DNA from: Candidatus Bipolaricaulota bacterium
GTDB taxonomy: Bacteria; Bipolaricaulota; Bipolaricaulia; UBA7950; UBA9294
Assembly (NCBI GenBank): GCA_003979035.1
Contig: RXOA01000025.1
Location: 1 to 6,272 of the forward strand
DNA length: 6,272 bases
Direction of reading: 5' to 3'
The translations under genes were made by a program, and so were the position numbers. This document shows, piece after piece, positions 1-4,743 of the stretch. The notes under the pieces were generated by a model. The model had not been told where the DNA came from and made no database searches. It saw nothing but the letters and a program-made list of their open reading frames with translations. Within the stretch, counting starts at the first letter, position 1; every line of letters begins with the position of its first letter.

Positions 1-462
1 GCGCCCCGCCGCCTGCACGAACCAGTCGATCGCTTGCTCGATTTCCTCGGGCTTCATCGCTCGTGCGGCTCGTTTCGGGGGCGCGTCGGAAACATCGGAT
101 GGAGCAAGAAGAGCTGGGATCGATCTTGATCCCATGCGCGATTGCGCGCCGGCATGATTGATCTGAGCCGCGATTCTCCCCCCCTCATCGTGCACGGCAT
201 CGGTTAATCGGCGAAGTTCGGGGACCAGCCGATCGTCGTAGATTCCCGTCATCCCGGGATGCGCTTTCCCTGACGGATGCACATACAGGTGCCCTGTAAT
301 GATCAGCCCGACGCCACCAGCGGCAAGGGTTCTGTAGAGTTTGGCGAGCCGTCGCTGAGGGACTCCCTCGTCATCGGCCATCGACTCCGCCGTCGCGGAT
401 CGCACCAGGCGGTTGGGCAGCTCCAACGATCCGATGGCGTATTCGGTGAACAGTAGGGGCAT
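1..462 (-). CDS. NADH:flavin oxidoreductase, Old Yellow Enzyme family (N-terminal part, runs off left edge)
   Basis: Reading leftward from an ATG whose A is at 462, an open frame of 154 codons continues to the window edge, so the C-terminal half is missing. The protein starts MPLLFTEYAIGSLELPNRLV, the usual first strand of the FMN-binding TIM barrel (GS-hELPNR, residues 11-18). It continues with an LAAGGVGLIITG segment (46-57) and an AAQINHAG segment (98-105); the latter matches the family's Q-h-x-HAG motif, which contacts FMN and substrate. Family members reduce activated C=C bonds of enones, dienoyl-CoA or xenobiotics with NAD(P)H. Whether this one also has the C-terminal FeS/FAD extension of dienoyl-CoA reductases cannot be seen. 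An AGGAGG site (468-473) lies 5 nt before the ATG. The gene diverges from the acetyltransferase at 561. Family assignment is secure; the substrate is unknown. Confidence 0.9.
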   Translation of the reverse strand, partial: MPLLFTEYAIGSLELPNRLVRSATAESMADDEGVPQRRLAKLYRTLAAGGVGLIITGHLYVHPSGKAHPGMTGIYDDRLVPELRRLTDAVHDEGGRIAAQINHAGAQSRMGSRSIPALLAPSDVSDAPPKRAARAMKPEEIEQAIDWFVQAAGR

Positions 463-501
463 TCGGTCCTCCTCGATTTGAGAGTTCCTCCCAATGAAGA
501 G

Positions 502-507
502 AGTATA
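502..507 (-). promoter_or_regulatory. Possible -10 box (TATACT) for the flavin oxidoreductase
   Basis: On the minus strand TATACT lies about 40 nt before the oxidoreductase ATG, predicting a leader of roughly 30 nt that includes the AGGAGG site. No good -35 box sits 16-18 nt upstream, so an activator or an alternative sigma factor may be needed. This is a sequence match only. Confidence 0.3.
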
Positions 508-515
508 TCTCCGAT

Positions 516-525
516 CACGCGCGTG
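516..525. repeat. 10-bp perfect palindrome in the divergent intergenic region
   Basis: CACGCGCGTG is its own reverse complement. It lies between the candidate -10 boxes of the two divergent genes, where a bound protein could affect both. A perfect 10-mer palindrome has roughly a one-in-ten chance of occurring in a 98-nt gap, so an operator role is speculative. Confidence 0.25.
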
Positions 526-530
526 GCATC

Positions 531-539
531 TGCTAGAAT
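531..539 (+). promoter_or_regulatory. Possible extended -10 promoter (TGCTAGAAT) for the GNAT gene
   Basis: TGC precedes TAGAAT in the extended -10 arrangement (TGnTAnAAT). Transcription would start near 546 and leave a leader of about 15 nt that still contains the AAGGAG ribosome site (549-555 region). The -35 position (about 511-516) has no consensus, which extended -10 promoters tolerate. Confidence 0.35.
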
Positions 540-560
540 CCGTCCAGATAAGGAGAAGGC

Positions 561-1466
561 ATGAACGACCTAACGATCCGGCCGTGCCGAGCTTCCCAGT
601 GGACGGATGTCGTGGACTTTCTCGTCGCCATGAACACGCGGATCGATCACCACATCGGATACCTGGGCACGGACATCCCGTCCATCCTCGACGACCTGTC
701 CGAATTCCCCGAACCGCTACACGAAGCTTTCCTTGTGGCCCACGACGAGAGGAAACAGGCCATCGTTGGAGCGTTGGGAATCGAGACCGACGCGGAAATC
801 GGACGCGCGTGGCTCCACGGCCCGTTTGTCGATCGCCCCCCGGCAACCTGGCATCGCGTCGCCGACGCCTTGTATGCGGCGGCAAAGCACGTGATCCCGT
901 CCGATATCGGCGAACACGAACTGTGTATCGGGATCGAGAACCATCGAGTCGAGGCGTTCGGTAAGCGGCATAGATTCGTGTCGTTCTCGCACAGCGTCAG
1001 CCTTTCGCTTCACCGTCACGATGTTGCCGCACCAGACAAGGAGATCGATCGGGTTCGATCGATCGACCCCGCCCGATATGCCGCGTTTGTCGCTCTTCAA
1101 GAGAGGCTTTTCCCCAAGACGTACTACACCGGTCAACAGATTCTGGATCGGATGGGAGACAACGTTCAGGTCTTCGTCGTCGCGGAGGAGGATGACGTCA
1201 TCGGATACATCGTCGTCCGCGTATCGCCGGATGTCGGCACCGGGTACATCGAGTTCGTCGGCGTCGCGGAGAAGGCGCGGAAGCGCGGCATCGGATCGCA
1301 GCTCGTTTCGGGAGCCTTGGCATGGGCGTTTGACCATGGAGGCGTCCATGAGGTCGCGCTGACCGTCTCCGCCTCCAACGGGGCAGCGCTTGCTCTCTAC
1401 GCGAAGCACGGATTCAGGCGCGGCAAGGAGCTCCTTGGGCTCCGGACCCGGTCGACGACACCATGA
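561..1466 (+). CDS. Tandem GNAT-fold N-acetyltransferase
   Basis: The 301-residue protein has two GNAT-like halves. The C-terminal half (about 163-301) is canonical. It has a beta4 strand (YIEFVGVAEKARKRG, 229-243), the acetyl-CoA pyrophosphate loop RKRGIGSQL (240-248, R/Q-x-x-G-x-G/A type), and motif B with Asn273 and ALYAKHGF (278-285). The N-terminal half (1-150) keeps the outline: WLHGPFV at 84-90 and a motif-B-like NHRVEAFGKRHRF at 127-139. It lacks the glycine-rich CoA loop, having DRPPATWHR there, so it is probably structural or substrate-binding. GNAT enzymes move an acetyl group from acetyl-CoA to an amine; the substrate cannot be predicted here. The ATG at 561 is preceded by AAGGAG about 6 nt upstream. 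The gene is monocistronic by context, facing away from the flavin oxidoreductase and followed by a 333-nt gap. Confidence 0.88.
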   Translation: MNDLTIRPCRASQWTDVVDFLVAMNTRIDHHIGYLGTDIPSILDDLSEFPEPLHEAFLVAHDERKQAIVGALGIETDAEIGRAWLHGPFVDRPPATWHRVADALYAAAKHVIPSDIGEHELCIGIENHRVEAFGKRHRFVSFSHSVSLSLHRHDVAAPDKEIDRVRSIDPARYAAFVALQERLFPKTYYTGQQILDRMGDNVQVFVVAEEDDVIGYIVVRVSPDVGTGYIEFVGVAEKARKRGIGSQLVSGALAWAFDHGGVHEVALTVSASNGAALALYAKHGFRRGKELLGLRTRSTTP

Positions 1467-1493
1467 TCCCGGAGAGACCGACGGAGCACCAGG

Positions 1494-1530
1494 CCATCCA
1501 TGGGATGGACCCCTTTGGTTTCCGTTCCTT
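1494..1530 (+). terminator. Weak candidate terminator after the GNAT gene
   Basis: CCATCC (1494-1499) and GGATGG (1503-1508) form a 6-bp hairpin with a 3-nt loop, 28 nt after the GNAT stop. A pyrimidine-rich stretch (1509-1530) follows instead of a clean U-tract. It is the best terminator candidate for this gene, but it is weak. Confidence 0.2.
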
Positions 1531-1552
1531 AATCTCGGAAATATGTGAATAC

Positions 1553-1574
1553 AGGTGGTGGTTTTCCACTACCT
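1553..1574. repeat. 9-bp inverted repeat (hairpin) with T4 loop
   Basis: AGGTGGTGG (1553-1561) pairs with CCACTACCT (1566-1574) around a TTTT loop, with one G-U wobble. No T-tract follows on either strand, so it is not a standard intrinsic terminator. It could be a 3' stability structure for the GNAT transcript or a protein site upstream of the csp promoter. Confidence 0.4.
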
Positions 1575-1660
1575 CAGCCGATTCTATCGACTCCCCCCCA
1601 AAGATGCCTGCGTGCACAGCGCAGAAGGCGCGAACGGCCCTTTTCATCGAGCTTGAACTC

Positions 1661-1688
1661 TTGACGATTGGCACCAAAACGGTATACT
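1661..1688 (+). promoter_or_regulatory. Strong sigma-70-like promoter of the cold-shock gene
   Basis: TTGACG (1661-1666) and TATACT (1683-1688) are separated by 16 nt, each one mismatch from consensus. The predicted start near 1695 gives a leader of about 105 nt before the csp ATG. The -10 region overlaps the left arm of an inverted repeat: ACTACAGA (1686-1693) with TCTGTAGT (1738-1745). Confidence 0.75.
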
Positions 1689-1694
1689 ACAGAC

Positions 1695-1799
1695 GTGTTT
1701 GGTAGCTGTGCAGGTGCTTTCTTGGAGGCCAGTACTATCTGTAGTCCACTGAAACGTTCTGCTTCGCTAAAGCTTCCAGCATAGAGGAGGTCGTGTAGT
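1695..1799 (+). promoter_or_regulatory. Long 5' leader of the cold-shock mRNA
   Basis: About 105 nt are predicted to be transcribed before the csp start, ending in a strong AGGAGGT site (1785-1791) 8 nt before the ATG. Long leaders that change shape with temperature are established for E. coli cspA. A similar role here is inferred from position only, since no E. coli cold-box match was recognised. A small hairpin, GCTT (1761-1764) with AAGC (1770-1773), is possible. Confidence 0.4.
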
Positions 1800-2009
1800 A
1801 TGTCCGAACGCGAGACGGGAACCGTCAAGTGGTTCAACGATAGCAAAGGCTTCGGCTTCATCGAGCGCGAGCAAGGTGAAGACGTGTTTGTCCATTTCAG
1901 CTCGATTCGTGGCGACGGTTATAGGTCGCTGGAAGAAGGCCAGAAGGTCGAGTTCACACTGGGTCAGGGTCAGAAAGGCCCCCAGGCACTCGATGTGACG
2001 GTGATCTAA
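1800..2009 (+). CDS. CspA-family cold-shock protein (single CSD nucleic-acid-binding domain)
   Basis: This complete 69-residue protein has the normal length of bacterial Csp proteins. It contains GTVKWFNDSKGFGFI (7-21) with RNP1 KGFGFI at 16-21, and RNP2 VFVHF at 29-33. The RNA-facing aromatics Trp11, Phe12, Phe18, Phe20, Phe30, His32 and Phe33 are all present. It ends in the usual GPQALDV-V strand. Such proteins bind single-stranded RNA and DNA in the cytoplasm, melt secondary structure and can act as antiterminators. Whether this paralogue is cold-induced or constitutive cannot be told from the protein. The ATG at 1800 has an ideal AGGAGGT site. The gene has its own strong promoter, a long leader and a strong terminator, so it forms a discrete, probably highly expressed transcription unit. 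Confidence 0.97.
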   Translation: MSERETGTVKWFNDSKGFGFIEREQGEDVFVHFSSIRGDGYRSLEEGQKVEFTLGQGQKGPQALDVTVI

Positions 2010-2046
2010 GCTAGAGACTGAGATTGTCGTTCAATAGACGCGATAC

Positions 2047-2080
2047 CGCGGCGTACAGACTTCTGTGCGCCGCGTTTTCT
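2047..2080 (+). terminator. Strong intrinsic terminator of the cold-shock gene
   Basis: CGCGGCGTACAG (2047-2058) pairs with CTGTGCGCCGCG (2063-2074) over 12 positions with a single G-U wobble and an ACTT loop. TTTT then CTGTT follows. It starts 37 nt after the csp stop and ends about 45 nt before the hydrolase start. Confidence 0.88.
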
Positions 2081-2123
2081 GTTCCGCGTGGACCAGCACG
2101 CAAGATGAGGAGGTGCATGGATC

Positions 2124-3266
2124 GTGAATACTCACCCCGCCCGTCGAACTTTTCGAGCCCTCATGTTGACGACCGTTGTCGTCGGGCTGATCGCGTACCT
2201 TGCTCATGCCGCCTCGTTTTCGGGATGGACCCCACGGATCCCCGGCGAACATGCAGTGTCCTCTCTTGAGAAGCTGGAACTGGGTGGTATGGATCAGTGG
2301 GTTCTCATCCGGGGACAGGATGATCGCAACCCTGTGCTGCTCTGGCTTCATGGCGGACCCGGTTCGGCGCAAATGCCGATCTCCAGACACTTCAATGGCT
2401 CGCTTGAGGCATCATTTGTCGTGGTACACTGGGATCAACGCGGGGCCGGGAAATCCAATCCACGTGGTTTCGATGAGTCCACGATGTCGATCGAGCAATT
2501 CACGGCCGATGCGCATGACCTCACCCGGTATCTCCAGCAGCGATTCGATCACGACCGCATCTACTTGTTGGGTCACTCCTGGGGAACACAGATCGGGATT
2601 CGCGTCGCCGAACGGTTCCCCGACGATTACGCCGCCTACATTGCTGTGGGACAGGTGGTGAATTTCACCCGGGCGAACGAGCTCGGATACGCTTGGCTCC
2701 AGCAGCAAGTTGAGGAAGACGGATCAAGGCGGGCGCTGGAGCGGCTGGACGACATCGGAGAGCCTCCCTACAACGAACATGGGCGGTACGTTTCGTATGC
2801 GCGAACGATCGAATCGTACGGTGGTGGAACAGATATCGGCTTCGCGTCGTTGCTTTGGATTGCGCTTGGCTCGCCGGAGTACACGTTCTCGGACTATGGG
2901 CGCTGGCTTGATGGTAGCACCAGGGGAAGTGGCCCGATGTGGGATCCCCAGCATCCCGAGAACCTGTTGGCCGAACCTGAACGCCACCGCATCGAGGTGC
3001 CCGTTTTCTTCTTCTGCGGCAGAAAGGATCACAATACCCCGCCGGAGCTGGTGGAGGAATTCGCGCAACACCTTGATGCCCCTCGGGGCGCATCGATCAC
3101 CTACTTCGAGAACTCCGCCCACACGCCGTTTATCGCCGAGCCCGAAGCGTTCGAGAGAGCGCTGCTCGAAGTGCTTCAACTCGTCCCTGATCGTACGGAG
3201 ACGGACTCCAATCCGATGGATGCCGACGGCTCTTCAGCATTGTCATTGCCGCTTCTTGGTTCGTGA
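2124..3266 (+). CDS. Alpha/beta hydrolase, proline iminopeptidase-like (peptidase S33 type), membrane-anchored or exported
   Basis: This 380-residue protein starts at GTG 2124, with AGGAGGT (2108-2114) placed 9 nt upstream; the ATG at 2117 is out of frame and too close to that site. Residues 1-10 are basic/polar, and 11-30 form a hydrophobic segment ending in LAHA-A, a plausible signal peptide or N-terminal anchor. The hydrolase core shows HGGPG (76-80, oxyanion hole of S33 enzymes), DQRGAGKS (104-111), nucleophile elbow GHSWG (150-154, Ser152), probable catalytic Asp302 (GRKDHNTP) and His333 (SAHTPF). Proline iminopeptidases release N-terminal proline from peptides, but related enzymes cleave other amides or esters, so the substrate is uncertain. 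The last ~25 residues are low-complexity and polar, and overlap the transporter gene on the other strand. No promoter of its own was found behind the csp terminator. Confidence 0.88.
   Translation: MNTHPARRTFRALMLTTVVVGLIAYLAHAASFSGWTPRIPGEHAVSSLEKLELGGMDQWVLIRGQDDRNPVLLWLHGGPGSAQMPISRHFNGSLEASFVVVHWDQRGAGKSNPRGFDESTMSIEQFTADAHDLTRYLQQRFDHDRIYLLGHSWGTQIGIRVAERFPDDYAAYIAVGQVVNFTRANELGYAWLQQQVEEDGSRRALERLDDIGEPPYNEHGRYVSYARTIESYGGGTDIGFASLLWIALGSPEYTFSDYGRWLDGSTRGSGPMWDPQHPENLLAEPERHRIEVPVFFFCGRKDHNTPPELVEEFAQHLDAPRGASITYFENSAHTPFIAEPEAFERALLEVLQLVPDRTETDSNPMDADGSSALSLPLLGS
3176..3266. other. 91-nt convergent 3' overlap between hydrolase and transporter genes
   Basis: The plus-strand hydrolase stops at 3264-3266 and the minus-strand transporter stops at 3176-3178, so both C-terminal tails are encoded by the same 91 bp on opposite strands. 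Both tails lie outside the recognisable folds. In this phase the third codon positions of the two genes face each other. No bidirectional terminator hairpin was found here. Confidence 0.8.
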
Positions 3267-4405
3267 TACAAGAACATCAGCGCCGCTGCCGCAAGCGGAA
3301 GCAACGACACGATGGTCATCACGGAGATCAAGCCGAATCGATCGGCCAGCCAGCCGATCGGCACCAGCGCCAACCCGCCGACTCCCCACGCAAGCCCCAT
3401 GACCAAGCCGGAAACAAGCCCGGTTCTGCCTGGAAGACATTCCTGTGCGGCGACGACACCCACGGGGGTGGATGAGAGCACAAACAGCCCGGAAACGGCA
3501 ATCAGGGGAAGAAGGAGATTCAATGGGCCATACAAGAACGCGACCAGGCAGGGCGTCGCCAGGGCAAGGGACCCAAGGAGAATGGCTTTCCTCCCGATGC
3601 GATCGGACAGGCTGCCGGCGGCAAGCCCCCCCGCAGCTCCAAGCAGGAGGAACAGACTGATCGCGGCTCCGCCCAGCAGTGCGGATCCTCCGCGCTCAAT
3701 CACGAGAACAGCAAGAAAATTGGAGAACGACGTCGCGGCAATCGCACGCAGGACAACGACAAACCACAGGATGACCAGACGTTTCGGAATCTGCCGAAAA
3801 CGAATCCGTTCCGTCGACTTCAAGTCGACCGCAGGCAGGTGCTTGCGTAGCGGAAGGGCGAAGGCGAGCAGGACAAGAATTCCCGGAAGGATCAGCCAAG
3901 GCGTTCTCTCAAGACCGAGCTTCTCGGCGTAGGCGACAATGACCAATGGAGAAACAGCCGCTCCAAGCGTCCCTCCGGCCGAGAAGAGAGCCATCATCAA
4001 TCCTCGGCTGCGATGATGGACCGAACCGACCAGCGCTGCTGCGGTGGGATGGAAAAACGCCGTGCCGATTCCCGCCACAATCATGATCAGGAGGAGTTGC
4101 TCGAAGCTTCCCGCACGCCCGATGAAACACATCGCCGCGACCGTGAGCACGGGGCCAAGAACGACGAGCACGGGGCGTTGAGCGCGATCGGCAAGATGCC
4201 CAAGGCCTGGTTGCATTAGGGAATTCACCACGATGCGCACTGTGCCCAGCAGCCCGGCCAACACAAGCGATAGATCCAAACGATCGATAAGAAGAGGAAG
4301 AAGCGGGGCGTAGAAGCTTGCGAATCCGTCGTTGAGGAAGTGTCCGAGAAACAGAAGCGTCGTTCGCTTCCATGGGCCGGAAGGGAAGGGGTTGTGTGTG
4401 GGCAT
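3176..4405 (-). CDS. Major facilitator superfamily transporter, fosmidomycin-resistance (Fsr)-like
   Basis: This 409-residue protein has about 12 hydrophobic helices and a central hydrophilic loop (about 187-208). Features resembling the Fsr group are GHFLNDGFASFYAPLLPLL (21-39), GTAFFHPTAAALVG (114-127) and FSAGGTLGAAVSPL (141-154). MFS motif-A loops appear as GHLADR (69-74) between helices 2 and 3 and GSLSDRIGRK (264-273) between helices 8 and 9, and GWLADRFG is at 351-358. The protein probably works as a proton-driven efflux permease in the inner membrane. Drug specificity is not established by this resemblance. The polar tail (381-409) lies in the overlap with the hydrolase gene. The ATG at 4405 has no Shine-Dalgarno; an in-frame stop 10-12 nt upstream and the absence of downstream ATG/GTG/TTG before helix 1 leave it the only reasonable start. 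A -10 box 8 nt before it suggests a leaderless mRNA. Confidence 0.88.
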   Translation of the reverse strand: MPTHNPFPSGPWKRTTLLFLGHFLNDGFASFYAPLLPLLIDRLDLSLVLAGLLGTVRIVVNSLMQPGLGHLADRAQRPVLVVLGPVLTVAAMCFIGRAGSFEQLLLIMIVAGIGTAFFHPTAAALVGSVHHRSRGLMMALFSAGGTLGAAVSPLVIVAYAEKLGLERTPWLILPGILVLLAFALPLRKHLPAVDLKSTERIRFRQIPKRLVILWFVVVLRAIAATSFSNFLAVLVIERGGSALLGGAAISLFLLLGAAGGLAAGSLSDRIGRKAILLGSLALATPCLVAFLYGPLNLLLPLIAVSGLFVLSSTPVGVVAAQECLPGRTGLVSGLVMGLAWGVGGLALVPIGWLADRFGLISVMTIVSLLPLAAAALMFLYHEPRSGNDNAEEPSASIGLESVSVRSGTS

Positions 4406-4413
4406 GAGACGCG

Positions 4414-4442
4414 ATCATAGCGCTGCATGCTACCCCCCACAA
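4414..4442 (-). promoter_or_regulatory. Promoter of the MFS gene, apparently giving a leaderless transcript
   Basis: On the minus strand TTGTGG (4442-4437) and TATGAT (4419-4414) are exactly 17 nt apart. The -10 box ends 8 nt before the A of the ATG at 4405, so transcription would begin at or within 2-3 nt of the start codon. This agrees with the lack of a ribosome site. Confidence 0.55.
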
Positions 4443-4597
4443 GACAGCGAATGAATCCCGATCGACACCCGGATCCGCGCCCGCCGATTGGAGGAAGACT
4501 ATCAGGCAGAAAGATTTCGGCGTTCGGTGCAACTGTATTCCAAGAGGGCTCCTGCCCCGACCACGTACTCTTCGGGAAGGGGCGAATCGAAGCGGGA
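4443..4597. other. Divergent intergenic stretch without a supported gene
   Basis: The 155 nt between the outward promoters carry no recognisable gene, tRNA or long repeat. A plus-strand frame (4427-4747) crosses it but has no ribosome site and no family resemblance. The stretch may hold regulator sites for either side; none stands out. Confidence 0.45.
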
Positions 4598-4627
4598 TTG
4601 ACCAACCAGCACCACCTCACCTATAGT
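4598..4627 (+). promoter_or_regulatory. Strong sigma-70-like promoter of the SDR / PLP-synthase genes
   Basis: TTGACC (4598-4603) and TATAGT (4622-4627) lie 18 nt apart, each one mismatch from consensus. The predicted start is near 4634, leaving a leader of about 110 nt before the SDR start codon. Confidence 0.7.
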
Positions 4628-4630
4628 CTG

Positions 4631-4654
4631 GCCGATCCAAGGACCGGGATCGGC
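4631..4654. repeat. 8-bp perfect inverted repeat at the SDR transcription start
   Basis: GCCGATCC (4631-4638) and GGATCGGC (4647-4654) are perfect inverted copies with an 8-nt spacer, sitting over the predicted start site. If transcription starts near 4634, only five base pairs of this stem would be in the RNA, so it fits a DNA operator better than an RNA hairpin. Confidence 0.45.
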
Positions 4655-4664
4655 ATCCTTGGAT
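4635..4664 (+). promoter_or_regulatory. 9-bp leader hairpin at the 5' end of the SDR mRNA
   Basis: ATCCAAGGA (4635-4643) and TCCTTGGAT (4656-4664) are perfectly complementary across a 12-nt loop, placing a stem at the very 5' end of the predicted transcript. It shares 4635-4638 with the other inverted repeat, so the two pairings exclude each other. TTGGAT (4659-4664) could alternatively pair with ATCCAA (4727-4732), right beside the SDR ribosome site GGAGAG (4735-4740). It could protect the RNA or regulate translation; no known riboswitch class was recognised. Confidence 0.4.
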
Positions 4665-4743
4665 GTTCGACGGCGAAGAAAAAGCGGCCGATCGATCGAG
4701 AGGACTGCCTTTGGGCGTGGTCTGAAATCCAAACGGAGAGACA

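Larger units (their letters stand above)
1467..1660. other. Non-coding intergenic stretch between GNAT gene and csp promoter
   Basis: No recognisable gene is present, and the short open frames on both strands lack ribosome sites and family resemblance. The stretch is more A/T-rich than its flanks. It holds a 7-C run (1593-1599) and two hairpins listed separately. No clear terminator with a U-tract follows the GNAT gene. Confidence 0.5.

Noticed and set aside
494..964. Plus-strand open frame overlapping the start of the GNAT gene
   Set aside because: Arg/Pro-rich translation with no family resemblance. It is out of frame with the well-supported GNAT protein, which has a ribosome site and full domain motifs.
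717..1409. Long minus-strand open frame opposite the GNAT gene
   Set aside because: Antisense shadow of a high-GC gene; no ribosome site or recognisable domain.
1414..1705. Small open frames on both strands across the GNAT-csp gap (1463-1705 plus, whose ATG overlaps the GNAT stop as ATGA; 1414-1677 minus)
   Set aside because: No Shine-Dalgarno and no recognisable protein. The plus frame runs through the strong csp promoter. The ATGA overlap alone is not enough.
2024..2390. Open frames around the csp terminator (2024-2269 plus, 2031-2390 minus)
   Set aside because: They run through the terminator hairpin and out of frame with the hydrolase signal segment. The ATG at 2117 lies only 2 nt from the AGGAGGT site, whereas the GTG at 2124 is well spaced and opens the recognisable protein.
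3312..3932. Plus-strand open frame opposite the MFS gene
   Set aside because: Low-complexity Arg/Pro/Ser translation; the minus strand encodes an unmistakable 12-helix transporter.
3176..4405. Naming the transporter as a true fosmidomycin-resistance gene (fsr)
   Set aside because: The resemblance is at family level. Substrate cannot be assigned, so no symbol is given.
4663..4725. 20-codon leader peptide upstream of the SDR
   Set aside because: No Shine-Dalgarno at a usable distance and no run of regulatory codons, so not called as a gene; mentioned only under the leader finding.
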